Assembly (NCBI GenBank): GCA_021234535.1
Contig: CM037836.1
Coordinates: forward strand, 25,658,769 to 25,722,768
Length of the DNA stretch: 64,000 bases
DNA from: Stichopus chloronotus
Lineage: Eukaryota; Echinodermata; Holothuroidea; Aspidochirotida; Stichopodidae
Reading direction: 5' to 3'
Within the stretch, counting starts at the first letter, position 1. The number at the start of each line of letters is the position of its first letter. The notes beneath the pieces are model-generated. The model saw only the letters and a list, made by a program, of their open reading frames with translations. It had not been told where the DNA came from and made no database searches. This document shows, one piece after another, positions 33,601 through 45,847 of the stretch. Position numbers and translations under genes: made by a program.

Positions 33601-35702
33601 CAATACATTTTATTTTTATTTTAAAGTAAAAGTCAATCACGGTCGCTGCTGTCACAAAGCAACCAGGTACGAAATGCTCGAAAAAGCTGGTATAGGCCAC
33701 AACTTATTTCGGCATCGCAACTAGTCCCGAGCATGTGGAGGTCGTAGGTCATTTCAAATCTATTTCTAATCCATTTCTAATCTATGGATGCTTTGATGCA
33801 ACATAATTTACTAGATGTCATTTTGCCTCAGTAGGAATATGCTGCTCATTAAATGGTGGCTATTTGTTTCGGTTTTTTTCTTCTAAATCCCAACAAATTA
33901 TGTTTACAGCCCTTATATAGCAAGTTTAAGTTGTTAATAATATCAGTTTTACTTTATCGAAACCAGTAGGTATAGACCAATGCGCACTCTGGATGATCGC
34001 CTGCTTAAGAGAAATATTATTTCGTCTGAGTACAAAGAAATTATTGCAACAGAAAAAAATGGTCACACATTTCATACAATTATCACGGTTTATTTTATTC
34101 CTCTGTTATTTTTTAATTACATTTTATCCATCGTTTCCATTTCAACATGTTTGTTTTTTTCTTTTGCATAGGTATATTTTTCATATTACGTCATGGAGAG
34201 CAATCATTGAATGACAGGTTGATTCCAATTTTATTCAGCCCACTTCAGTGGTATTAACGAAAGTTGTGACGGCGGATAAAGAATGTAACAGAAACAACTT
34301 TTAGCTGAATGTGTATATAACTCGACAATGGCCAGGGCTGCCCAAAGAAGCTAAAAGGTTTAAGTATGGTCAACTTTGAAGATGGCAAATTAAGGATATA
34401 GCAGTAATGATCGAAATATGTAGAATTGAAAGAAAAAAAAACATAGAAAAACAAATTTCAAATATTCAATTCGTTTCATGTTGTAGGGATTTCTTCGTAT
34501 TCCTTTTGAAAGACTTTATACTGATTACGATACGCTATGAATATTTAGTAGAGATATACACTGTTCCACTGAGACTTACACAAGCGAAATGTTTGCCACA
34601 CCACATTGGTCATTGCCTGCCCTAATTTCGGTCGATGAATATTCAGTTAACGATGCATTAATTAAACGAATAGACTCGCTGTAATTGCCTCATACGTCAT
34701 CTGTGTCAAAATTTCCCTATATATGGCATTCACTTTTAATTACATTGTATATTATAACATAAAATAAATTGTCATATGTTGCCTTCCGAAATGAAAACCA
34801 CGAGTGTTCCGCGCGCTGTTCATTTACTACTTGAATTCCATCGGACTGTTGACAAATTATTACAGTTATACTAGCATAGACAAGACGATGTATCCGTATA
34901 TGATATCTTCATTTCCCTTATTTTTTTTTCTAGTATACATTTGTTGTATTTGCTTCGGTTTCAACCTGAAACAATGGCATAATAGAGAAAACTTAATTTT
35001 AATATCTTTAATTAGTGTACCGTTTTAGTCCTTGATGGGTGTAGCAAGCGTCAGTTCATGTGGATGTCGTCTTCTGGAGATGTAAACGTGTGTGTGTCTA
35101 ACCTATAACCTCGAACGTATGATCTCATGTGTTTTCGACTGTAGATAATGCACGTGAAACGCATCCTTGCATTCTTTCGTTGTTTTTCTCTGACTGCAAT
35201 TTATATCGACGGCTAGTCTGTTTTTTTTTTTTTTAATTTATCAGTAGAATCTCAGTCCATCAGGAGATGACGTCACTTTTTTGCGTGGACACCTTGGCAT
35301 TGAGGATTAGACGAACGGATGGAAGTGCGATTCAAGTTTCGTCTCAGGAAGTTATGTAAACAAACTGTGAGAGTTGACGTAAGCCTCTGTAATTTATTTA
35401 AGTTTCAAAGCCGTGTTGTCAAAAGTTGAATGCTAAAAATAGTCACATAATCACACAAAAGTGCCTCTCATATTACCAAATAATGCAGAAAGCCAATTGA
35501 AATGAAATAAAACTGGAATGCTATAGCGTTTTACTTCTTTGTTTCAAAGAAGTCACAATAAGAGTGTAACAAATTTCAAACAAGTTAACTATATTACAAC
35601 ATGATTTACAGGAGGAGAAGTAGTTGAAAATACAATATCAACGCAATAGTATGAAAATCATGGGTACTTCATGTTCTTCTGCCAATGCTTTTGCCCTCCG
35701 TG
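30681..35702. other. Non-coding stretch, no gene recognised
   Basis: About 5 kb without a supportable exon. Short repeat fragments occur: GATTGTGGCGCTCTGCT at 31136-31152 also occurs near 63661, and GGGCGGATTTAGGGGAGGCC lies at 31271-31290. It also holds the hairpin at 32537-32564 and a run of 10 G near 32915. Open frames here are short and carry no domain. Confidence 0.4.
32537..32564. repeat. Perfect 12-bp hairpin with ATAG loop
   Basis: CAGGTGGGCACT (32537-32548) and AGTGCCCACCTG (32553-32564) are exact reverse complements. Such a GC-rich stem stands out in this AT-rich DNA. It could be a MITE junction or a structured RNA; nothing adjacent supports either. Confidence 0.8.
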
Positions 35703-35708
35703 TTTATT
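35703..35708 (-). terminator. Candidate poly(A) signal of the tandem C2 gene
   Basis: AATAAA on the minus strand, about 40 nt after the TAA. It lies close to the stop, so a more distal signal may be used. Confidence 0.4.
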
Positions 35709-35747
35709 TTTTCTTCTTCTTCTTTTTTCAGAAAAGCCCTCACCTGC

Positions 35748-36076
35748 TTATTTTCCTTCGACAAGTTTATGCCACATGTTGGAAGGATATCCTGGATTGG
35801 ATAGAACATCTTTCCATTGTTGATGCTCCGAGTCCTGAGTTGCGGTCAAGCCTAGGCCGATTTTCCCGAAACATTTGTTCTTTCGGAGATGATTTTGCCC
35901 GATGACTGTGCAAGTGACAGAAAGTCCGTCCCGAAGATTTTGAACGTTGGAGACATGAAACGAAAATGCTTCTTTAAATACCGGATTGGCGTTCCATCGT
36001 TTTGTTTTGGTCTTAAATGTCATCGTCTTCACCTCTCCTCCACAGATTTGACTCACGTCAACTCTTACTTCGGTAT
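35748..36076 (-). CDS. Tandem C2 protein exon 3 (rest of C2B, WHKL)
   Basis: 329 bp. The acceptor TTTCACAG|AT restores the split Asp codon (DTEVRVDV), and the exon runs to MWHKLVEGK and TAA. It contains NPVFKEAFSFHV, the NP-F-E-F-F signature of C2 domains. Confidence 0.9.
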
Positions 36077-38957
36077 CTGTGAAAGTATGAAGAACAAACA
36101 TCTTTTTTTGTTAGGCAAACGTCATGTAAAAACCATTTTGGTAGTATTTACATGATATGTGCAACAGATTAGCCTACAGCACAACCCCCCCCCCCCCAAT
36201 CCTTCATATCCATACTAATACTAATTAATTTTCCACGCCTCCGGGTTGACATTTGAAACAATTCCCATCTTCAATGAAACTCGCTGTGAACACTACTAAA
36301 ATGAAAGTCGCTAAATAGTTTGCGAGTAACCTCGAGTTTGTCCTTTATATTTGCTGTGTTTGATGATAACAAATGAAATTACAACTTTGGTTGACAGCTA
36401 CATTTGACATGACTACCACATGCAGGTTTATTCTTCTCCCAGCTTTATTGCTGAGTTTGTGAAAGGCGTTTATCATAATGATATCATCCCAATAAACAGC
36501 ATATTGTAGTTACTCTTCTTTAATCTGATAGATTTGTTTACGTCAAAGTATTTGTTATGGAAGAACACCGAGAACCAAAAAAAAAGTGCCTACCTGGTAA
36601 TCCGATAACTGTGGATCGAGGTAAATTTCCAACTTTGACAACAGTTATTTCCAGAAGCTTTCGTCTTTGTTTGTAACAAATGCTTAGATTCACTCTTGCT
36701 GAATCCTGGAAAATAAAATACAAAAATTGATATTTCAAATGAGACAATTAAAGAATACCTCTAATATGAATAATGATAAAAACAGTCAAATCTTTTTCAA
36801 GGCAAACGTTTCGTTCAGTCTCCAGAATGAGTCACGCTCCTCTTACAATTGTCCAAATACAGCCTGTGTGACATGCTAAACGTACGAAATGGGGAATTTC
36901 ATAAATAAGCTGCATATGTGAACATAAAACAAAACTTAAACTTTGCTATAAATAAGGGCTTACCATTTTTCTCAGCCATTTACTTTCTTACAGTCAATTA
37001 CCCTTTTTTCAACACCCCTTGTATCCATGAAGTAGATTTTGTTTCATTCGTATAAAGCTAAATCAAATTCAGGCATATGTGTGTGTTGATGACATTTTGC
37101 AAAGAACGAGAGTATAGCAACCTTAATGCCTCCAGGGCAAGGCCAGATTCTGAAATGACGTACATTGGATAAAATATCTCAGAAAAAGATATACGAAATA
37201 TTGTTTCTTACGAGAACAGAGGTTCAAGTAAGAAAGGATAAAATGATGCAAAAGAAAATGGTGTGCTCAAGGAAAGAAAGTAAGTTTGGATATACAGAGA
37301 GGCGCAGACGTGATTTACAAATGTTAAACATGTATCTGGGTGTATATCTGAAGTTTCAAATACTGGCAAATGTTTGAACTGTTACTAGGTTGGAAATGAA
37401 ACGAAAACCAAGGAAATTACGACTGTCTTTCAGATAATGAATCGATTTAATTGGTTTCACACCGCTCACTCCTGATGAGCGATAGAAAATTATGCCGACC
37501 AAATAAATTCGTATTCTGCGTGAGATTTATTTAAACAATTAAAATAACAGACAAAATCTGCCATGATAAAGCAATGGCTTAAAAGCAGAGTCAGCGAGTA
37601 CGTCAGACCAAGAGTGCAGGCAGTGGGTTACGTGGGCTACAAAAATCTATATATATATATCAATTCTTACCTTGTCCATTGTATCCTCAGCTTGCAGATC
37701 CTTTCTTATTCTTTTGGTTGAAGATGAAAGGAGAAACCCTAAGGATGGTTCTTTTGCCATTCCAAGAAAGACCGGACCTCCGAGAACTTTTGTGACTTTT
37801 CTCTGTCGATACACCATGACGCGAAGACTTGCTGCATGGATATCGACAGGTTTCAACGGGAACGACAGTTCTTGGTCGTATATTGGGTCACTGGTGTGTT
37901 TGATAACTCTGGTCTGTTGGCTGATCACACTGTCTGTTATTAACGTGAGTTTTACAAAGGTGTTGACTTTCTCCCGAGAAATGGTGCTACCAACATTCTC
38001 TGCTCGAAGTACCAAAACTTTCAATGTTTCACTTTCGAAGTCGTACTTCAGCCAATATTCAATCTCCCCTAAATCTCGGCAGTTCTTTGCATTCTGTTTG
38101 ATACAAATTGCGTGCAGTTGTTTCAGTAATTCTTGCCTCTCAATATCCTCTGTGGCATGATTGCTGGTCCTCTGTCTTGTGCCTCTCATTACTGGATCAG
38201 CGGCACTATAACGTCTGTGGGTGACCTTTGGCGATCCTCCCTCCTGTGGGCTTGAGGATTCCGATGAGTAACCCCAGTCATCTAGGTGGGTATCCTCTGC
38301 GAAACATGAAAATTTCCTTTGACTTTGTGGAAAAGACAAAGTGGCGATTTTCTCCGAAAGTTCTTCGTTTTCACTTATGGATGAAAAAGTCGAGGTCCTA
38401 GATTTGGGTGTGTTAGGTATCGTGACGTCACTGCTGTCACTGATGCCGGAGTCACACCTTGCTCTCGAGAGACATTGCCATTGTTCGGGGTCTCCTGTGA
38501 TAGTTGACGAGTGGTTTTTCGTTGCTGGTCGAGATTGCTTTGGAGGGATTTTATCGTAAAATAATGATTCCTTTCTGGTTGTTGTGGGACTGATAACTAT
38601 TCTTGGAAAGCCATAAGACGTCGCAGCGACAGGAGCATGTCTTAATGTCAGACTCAGGTCATACCCGGGGTCACTCGAACCAGTTTCGAGGAGTTTGATC
38701 GCACTTAAAGTATTTCTCCTTCTCAGTCCAGAGCGAAGAGGTAGCCTGTCTTTAGATGTGACTGAGAAACTTTCCGTGCGATGGCGTTGCCAGACCTGTG
38801 ACGAAGTTCTGTAAGTAGAATTTGACCTTCTGGGAATCTCAAATGTTGGGATAAGTTCAGGACGGATCACTGGACACGACGGGTGCTTGACAATTGCCAT
38901 TTCGTGAGGCCGTCTTTGCGTCATCTTTTCTTGTGTTACTTGCGTTTTGAAGTCCAT
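35748..38957 (-). CDS. Tandem C2-domain protein (synaptotagmin/TC2N-like), three exons, complete
   Basis: Exons 38957-37671, 36705-36594 and 36076-35748 (minus) with GT-AG introns of 965 and 517 bp give 575 residues. Residues 1-290 are Ser/Thr/Arg-rich and probably disordered, with no membrane segment. C2A starts at about 297 (GEIEYWLKYDFESETLKVLV) and runs to about 425; C2B covers about 430-572 (VNLSICYKQRRKLLEITVVK to NMWHKL). The closing WHKL is the WHXL motif of synaptotagmin-family C2B domains. The loop aspartates that bind calcium are missing in both domains, so calcium-independent phospholipid or protein binding is likely. The cytosolic build resembles TC2N, or a synaptotagmin that lost its membrane anchor; the exact ortholog is not settled. 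Confidence 0.88.
36594..36705 (-). CDS. Tandem C2 protein exon 2 (start of C2B)
   Basis: 112 bp encoding DSARVNLSICYKQRRKLLEI through VIGLP plus one base. Acceptor TTTTCCAG|GAT and donor CCAG|GTAGGC leave phase 1. The first beta strands of C2B are recognisable. Confidence 0.87.
37671..38957 (-). CDS. Tandem C2 protein exon 1 (N-terminal region and C2A)
   Basis: 1,287 bp, 429 codons, from a true ATG (MDFKTQVTQEK) to DTMDK. The donor is AAG|GTAAGA, phase 0. It encodes the whole Ser/Thr-rich region and C2A. Confidence 0.9.
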
Positions 38958-39020
38958 GCAACTTCAATCGTTTTGAACTGCTGTGAGCATGCTACTTAAT
39001 GACTCCAACAGAGGCGAAAA

Positions 39021-39030
39021 ATTATATATA
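39021..39030 (-). promoter_or_regulatory. Candidate TATA box of the tandem C2 gene
   Basis: The minus strand reads TATATATAAT, 64 bp upstream of the ATG. That leaves about 30 bp for a start site and a short 5' leader. Placement is good, but no transcript evidence is available. Confidence 0.45.
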
Positions 39031-42000
39031 CCCTGGCTGTAATGTAGAAACGTGTAAACTCGTTACTCTCTGCTTTGAATCTGATTGGTGAATCCATGCC
39101 AAAATGAATATTTATGAGAGCATGGCCAGCAGTGGACTCACGATTGCATTTCTGAACGAGGTTAATTGTTGTGGATGATTTTCTACAGTTATCGGTTGAT
39201 CATTGGACAACTTGAACACGAGTGCAATCGCTGTGTTTATGGGCTTTCACGAAATGTGGCGATATAGTGTCATCTGATATAATTCGCAGCTTAACAAGTG
39301 AGCGTTCGTGGCGTAAAATTGACATCTCTTTTTCTTACCTTTATTGGACACATCTGAAGATGTGGTATACACACGTAGCTACTATAGATAATAAATCAAT
39401 GACTGATAGTCTGAAGAAGTTAAAATTACTCAGCCATAGAACAGAAGAACCATCGTGAAGAATTGCTATGGTGATATGTTCTCCAATTATTTGACATGTT
39501 AAAGTGATAAAGGTTAATTTACAGAAAGATTCATCCCTATTACCATGAGTTAAATTAAGGGGAATTGTGGGGGTGGGATACAAAATTATGATTTTTTCTC
39601 TTCTATTAAATTGATAACGAGACTTTCATACTCGGTAGAAAATATGAGTAACGACTTCAAAATAGGGTTAAATAACGTTTTCACCGTTCATTGTCGAACG
39701 TCAATCGATACCAATACACACTGAGAGGTAATTCACGACCACGTTCATTTACTAATTTCTGTCATTGCTTTATTTTTTTCACTGGTGGATTGGGAAGGAT
39801 GGGAAACGGATCGCGTCGGAAAGAATTGGGCTGCTTACACTAAATGAATGTAATAAATAAAGTGTTATTTCATTTGTTTTGTTCTCTCTGGCTTTCTTTC
39901 TTGGGGAACGCTCTACGCGACAAACCCTCTAGTGAACCTCTTAGTGTGTTTCCTTTCACATTTTTCCTGCACATATCCATTTGAATTTGGATTTGTAAAA
40001 GAATATATATATATATATATATATATATAGACCTATATATGCTCTGTCCCAACAAATAAAGAGCAGAAATGTGTTTGTGTTTAAAGGGTGCAGGATCAAT
40101 GAATATAAAGAGGGAGGGGATATTTACGTTCTTTCTCTGCTTTGACACATTACCTTCTATTTTATTTCTGCATTTTGCTAGATCATTTAAGACCTTTAAG
40201 TGGCTCTTTTTTTTTTCTTTCTTTTTTTATTCTTCTGTCCTCCCAGATTGTGTTACCTGCTCGAAATTCAATTAAAGTTGTGCACTGTTTGGCACTTTCT
40301 TCCATAAAGGTACACTAGATGAGGAATAAAATAATTGAACAAACTTCCATTTGTGGCAGTTGAAACAGCATATTTTTATTCTAATATATGTAGTATTAAA
40401 ACTCATATATTTCTTTTGCTTGTTGCTTTCCATGGTAACAGTATGTGAGACAATGTTAACATACCACGAAGTAGCATTACCATAAAAGCTCCCCAAATCC
40501 TTTTCTTCAACTTTCTGCATTCGTCTTGAAAAATTCGACCTCAAAAACTTGCTTTGTCACTTGTCTAAAAATAAATGACACTTGCTGACAATACATATAA
40601 CTTAAACACTTATTTGTGGTTGTTTTTGCATTTTTCTGCTTGTAACAAATTAAAATGTAAGATCAATGGCAATTAAGGCTGAGATATCGCTTTCAGAACG
40701 AGGAGAGTTTAATGACACTTGCCCAAAATGAGCTCAGTAATGTTGATGACTATGCCTTAAATAGAACTGTTTTGTCCTGCAATGGATATCTATTAATAGC
40801 GAGATATATATATAGCCTTCATGTATTTACAGTGATTTTCTTTCAGTAGTAGGTAACAAATAGATGTATTTACAATTTTGTGGAAAATGCAAGAAGGTGG
40901 AAGACTAGAACAATGGTCACTAACCGGGGTAATTACTCCTGGGGATAATTTTGATATCTTACAGTACGGAAGTGATTGTTAACAGTCAACCCTGTCCTTT
41001 AAATTTTGTGTAATTCGGTAAGACTATTGTAGTTTGTGTCGGACGATCTGACACTTTGGGTAACCAGGCCCACAGAACGCTGCGTTCCATTTTCAAGAGC
41101 CTTCAATTATAGTGTTCCTACAATCTCATTTTGTCATAATTGTCTGCACCGTTAGTGTCTTATTCGAGGTCATGCAATTGAAGAAAAAATAAACTCATAC
41201 AACAAATTATCATCCTGCTATGTGGCACCATCAATTTGAACCTATTCTATGGAGAACATCGACATAGCATGACTACAGTTGACACACATAAAGTGAGAGG
41301 AAAACATATATACTTATAACTTTGTTACAAAATAAAAATGTCACAGAGATTTCACTCCCTAGATTGCTTTATTTGCAGCAAACTCAGAGACAGACACAGT
41401 GAAACACAGTTTGGAGAATACTGCCCATACTATCAGTTCCACTGTTTCCATTCACTACTGAACGTCTAAAAGTGAAAGTTGTTTAAATAATGCGCCCACG
41501 GCATGTATTATCAACCTGTCTATACCATCTAAATGTAACGAAAACACTGGGACAATTTACATTCAGTGGGGAACTACTATATGGTGGGACGACCCCCCCC
41601 CCCCCCCACCGAGGCCCAGATGGATTACCGGGGCCCTTTTGCACAAAAAAAATAATCAAAAAGACAGAAAGAGATAAGAATGAGAAAAATTGAAAGAGAT
41701 GGTAAAGAAAATTCATGTTACAGTACTTCAGAGCCTTCAACATCCAGGATTTTTATCGAATCAGACTAGGACTACCGCGTACGAGGGGGATTGGTGGATC
41801 ATCATATTTTCGTCAGTTTAGTCCGAACGAATTAGGGCCTAGGGTTTTTCTTTTAAAGTCGGTTATTTTACCCGTTTGGTGGACGCTCTTCTACCACTCT
41901 CATAACTTGTCTTGCGACAGGCTCTGCAAGTCTACCTACTAGTGAACGGAACTCGTTATTACTGTAAGCCATGTTGGATCTAGAACGGAAACGCCAATGG

Positions 42001-42233
42001 ACGATGCTGTGATATTTGATGGTACAAGTACGGGGCAGCTAACTAGCGGCAGAGTACTCGCATTGGGTCTATGCCTACCGCATGTGCATAAAACATAGGC
42101 CTACATCACTTCCTCGCACATCTTATAAGATAATCATACAGTTTGCGGCGCAAATTGTAATCAGAGATATGATACGAGAGAGCGAATGACGTCATGCAGG
42201 CTCCGCCCATTCGCGTGCCGTGCACACTTCTAT

Positions 42234-42480
42234 AACCTATATATATTATACACCGCGACAAACATGACAAAATTATATAGAGAGCCGTTTGTGAAAAGAA
42301 AAATATATGACGTTTATAACGAAATGTATATACATATGTTATAACAAATTATACATGATGTGAGATATATATGTTATACATATCCTATATATATATACGA
42401 AGTAAAATCGTAAGTCATATATATTATGTCATAACCAACATATATTTCTCGTTATAATCAATATATTATGTACAATATTG
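42234..42480. repeat. AT-rich foldback region
   Basis: Dense TATA/ATAT words with inverted sub-blocks: GTTTATAACGAAAT near 42313 and its approximate reverse, ATTTCTCGTTATAAT near 42444. ATATGTTATA recurs internally. No coding potential. Confidence 0.5.
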
Positions 42481-42505
42481 TCACAAATGGCACTTCATAA
42501 CCAAG

Positions 42506-42660
42506 GAAAGGTTTAAGAATGAATATTTCACCCAGAGAGAGGGAAAAATAAAATTCTTACTATAAATGTAAGAGATATGTTCAATATTCAAATCTAGCAT
42601 CAAATGTAGCACCATGTTACATCTAGCCCAGCCTGCGCTAGCAAAAATTTTCAACCCCCT
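42506..42660 (+). repeat. Dispersed repeat, copy 2 of 3
   Basis: Related to 15003-15142 and to the next copy at 42765-42905. It contains GAATATTTCACCCAGAGAG, CAAATCTAGCATCAAATGTA and GCACCATGTTACATCTAGC. Confidence 0.65.
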
Positions 42661-42764
42661 CCCCAAAGATCAGTCATTAACCCAATTACTATGACCTAGG
42701 CAGAGGTGCGGACTGAGGTACAAGGACTGTGCCAGTTGGAAAAAAAATCTCAATTTCTCAAAAA

Positions 42765-42905
42765 AGGTTTAAAATCGAAAATTTCATGCAGAGAGATGAA
42801 AAAATAAAATCATTACCTAAAAATTAAGGATTCCTGAAGATATGTTCAATTCAAATCTAGCATCAACTGTACCATTTTGCATCTAGCGCACCCTCCCCTT
42901 TGACC
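42765..42905 (+). repeat. Dispersed repeat, copy 3 of 3
   Basis: In direct repeat with 42506-42660, about 260 bp apart, sharing GATATGTTCAAT, CAAATCTAGCATCAA and CATCTAGC. It is followed by a C run near 42940. Confidence 0.65.
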
Positions 42906-44400
42906 CCTCCTTAAGGACGGGAGTCAACCATAATCCTGCCCCCCCCCCCCCTTCTACCAAATCCTGGCTCCGCTACTCCGTTCGGCTCGTGAAAATGGTA
43001 GTCACGACTCGTGAGATGTTTCGTCGGACTCGTAAGTCGTGATCAATTTTCTTGGAGATGGATCTCTAAACTGACCACCTCGACTTCACGACTCAACATA
43101 AAAATGGTGGACGAAAGGCCCATGTCAGGGTAGTTTCGAAAGATGTTCTTTGAGAGGCAGCTCCTGTCAATGACAAACTTTAACAATGTTAACAACATGA
43201 ACACGGCAAACATTTTCACATACCTTTCGAAAACGTTACGCAGTTAAACGGCCGCTCTGTGTGACCTTAACTGTTGCTGGTAACGCAAGTGACCAGTTTA
43301 CCATACTCAGAAATGTCCTCCCAATCCTCGCAGCACACTTACATACTGTTCTATATAGGCCTGGGCATGGGCATTTTGCACAGTATGAAATCGACATATA
43401 GAATAATATTCGGTTTCTTTCACGTATGCTTTGCCTTTACCTTGCAAATGAGATAACGTTTCGTCTTCAAAAGTTAACCTGAGAACTTTCTAAGCCTTCA
43501 GTTTCCTTGGAGATTGATAGTGAACAACTGTCACGCAGTTTCTGGGTTTTAATTGCAGAGGTAGGAAACAAAATATGTGACTGACAAATCTCTTCCTTTA
43601 TATAGACTGGTGCTAAAGCCAAGAGGAAACATTAATTTCCTCTTAATAATTATGAAGAAAATGAAAAGATGTGAAAAGAGCGTGCTCATAGTCTTTATGG
43701 CAGGAAATACGTAATTGTGTGAGGTAATTGTGCACAACTTCTTCCTATTAAAAAAAGTCAATGATGAATCACTAGTAATTATTCAATCAGAAGGCTTATT
43801 GATTTTCATACAGCCTGCACTGTCCGATATATAAAGGCCACTATATGATGAACAAGACTGTGTAGCAGTATTACAGCATTTAAACATGTCATCAAACGCA
43901 AACCGTGCATTCATGTCGTTATGAGTGTGACTGCCAGTAGTGGTCATTTACGTAAGCTTATATTTGATTCTGGTAATGTTTACTGAATGTTGTTTTTGGT
44001 CACTAGCTTAGATAACAGTCTGCTCTGTTAATCTAGTGCCCTTCATATGTATACATGTATTATAATCTGCATCACTTAATTTGTACATACTTTGTAAAAC
44101 ATATGAGAAATAAATTTGAAATTGAAAATTTGCAACAATAACAGGTTATCGTTTCAAAATAGTAAAGTCTCGTTTTAATAAAAAAAAGGTTAGACTGTTT
44201 TTATTCACCCATCGTAATATTGGCGTTTTGGAACTCTCTACCAGCATAAGCAGTCAATGCACCATACTTGAACGGATTTAAGTCAAACTGTGATAAAGAC
44301 TGAAGGAAGAATGAACTTTAACTACAGAAGTGACTTCTCGTCTACTTTCCTCGACGAAATGGCCCATAGCTTATGACCTATAATAACGCCGCTTGTTTGA

Positions 44401-44450
44401 TGTTGTTGTTGTTGTTGTTGTTGACGATGATGATGATGATGATGATGATG
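44401..44450. repeat. (TGT)n / (GAT)n trinucleotide repeat
   Basis: About eight TGT/GTT units followed by about eight GAT units. Confidence 0.95.
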
Positions 44451-44539
44451 AAATAGTAAACTGATTCCTTATTAACTTTTGCTTTGATGTAATTAGTTAA
44501 GCATGGGTAATGTTGAGTATATGTCAGGTCCTTATCCGG

Positions 44540-44725
44540 GTGTCGGGGGTTCGACGAGCCCCCCACAAGGTCTGGAGCTCCGTTCAGTATATGACAGTAG
44601 GCCTGTGTTAGCAAAATATATGAGCTTCAATTTGTTGGTCATAATTGTCGGGTTAAATGTTCCACTTGTGGTAAAATCGAACCCCCCCCCCCCTCACACC
44701 GAACAAGCTCCATGCGGGCCTGTAT
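44540..44725. repeat. Dispersed repeat with C-tract, copy B
   Basis: Same-orientation relative of 7530-7735. It includes TTTGTTGGTCATAATTGTCG, CCACTTGTGGTAAAATCGAA, an 11-base C run and GCTCCATGCGGGCCTG. It shows that at least some of the window's C runs belong to a repeat family. Confidence 0.6.
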
Positions 44726-45643
44726 ATTATATTTTAACTAGTAAGTGTAAGAACAGGTTAATTCGAATTTCGTTGGAGTCCGTTGGTTATTAAATTTCCA
44801 GTTTTTGTTAATGGTTCATTTTAATATATACAAATATGTTTTTTTTTTCGTTTCTGACATTGTTAGGTTTATCTGGAAGTATATGGAGTCTGTCACGAGG
44901 ACATGTATTGTCAATAAAGACCAGGGATGATCCCACCCCTCCTTACGCAATCATAAATTGAATGACCACTTTAACGTCATCCTGTTCTGGTGATCTCAAC
45001 TTCATACGTAAACAAACGATAATGATTTCAATTGTACGCACAACGCAAAAGAATAAAACTGACAGCTTTTGTACAAGTCATGGGCGACTGTGTTGTTTGT
45101 GGTTTCATATACCTACGTCATGAATCATATATGGTTATTGATGAATGATGTTTATTGTAATCTACAGCAAATGGGCGGTACACAAAGCTCAGATGTGACA
45201 CTGAGAAGCCAGCATGCGATTACGTCAGAGAAATGACTAAAGCAAAGGCAAGGTCAACTCACCTTCTTTTGAAAGTGCTTCCACTATATGAGACAATGGT
45301 AGATTGCTGTTCGCGATTGTTTCTTATGAGGGAGGGGGGCTAGAGAGATGATACTCATCACCCTCACACCAGCACAAGGAAAAGGTTTCTAAGTTTTCTG
45401 AAACTCTCTAATTGTAAAGCATATTCCCCCCTTAACAACTGAACAATGTTCGTGGTTAAAGGACTATAGAATGTCCTTCACTCTTTAGCTCATGAAACAA
45501 ATTCTCAGTTTATCTTGACTATCATTCGTGACGAAGAGATTTTTATACTTTCATTCACTTTTTTTTTCTTTTCAGTAACATTTATTATTAATTAAATTAA
45601 TTTACTGATTACTTCTGACGATTCACACTAAATTTTATTTAGT

Positions 45644-45649
45644 TAAGTT
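45644..45649 (-). terminator. Candidate poly(A) signal of the Ig receptor gene
   Basis: AATAAA on the minus strand about 200 nt after the stop, in a T-rich (plus strand) stretch. A second AATAAA lies at 45586-45581. Confidence 0.4.
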
Positions 45650-45847
45650 TATTTTTATTTATTCAGGAACAGACTTACAGCTTGCCAGCTTCACCTGGAT
45701 CCAACTTTAAGATCATTTTTTCCTTTGCTCAGATATATTTTAAAAAAAAATCCTCCCAATCATGCACGAAGAGCAGATCAAGAACTCAGAATCCTGCAAA
45801 AGTTACAAACGGCATTGTTCAGAAAAAGTAAATTGTCAGATGTCAAA

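Larger units (their letters stand above)
39031..45640. other. Intergenic stretch between the tandem C2 and Ig receptor genes
   Basis: No exon was recognised. It holds a (TA)n run at 40003-40029, C runs near 41590 and 42940, an AT-rich foldback at 42234-42480, two copies of a dispersed repeat (42506-42905), a LINE-like 3' tail near 43990-44125 (GAAATAAATTTGAAATTGAA), trinucleotide repeats at 44401-44450 and dispersed repeat copy B at 44540-44725. Confidence 0.45.

Noticed and set aside
37471..37489. CTGATGAGCGATAGAAAA resembling a hammerhead core
   Set aside because: CTGATGA and GAAA are present, but the bases between them cannot form stem II.
44545..44564. GGTTCGACGA as a tRNA or SINE B box
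   Set aside because: No A box at the right distance, no cloverleaf, and the sequence belongs to a dispersed repeat of another type.
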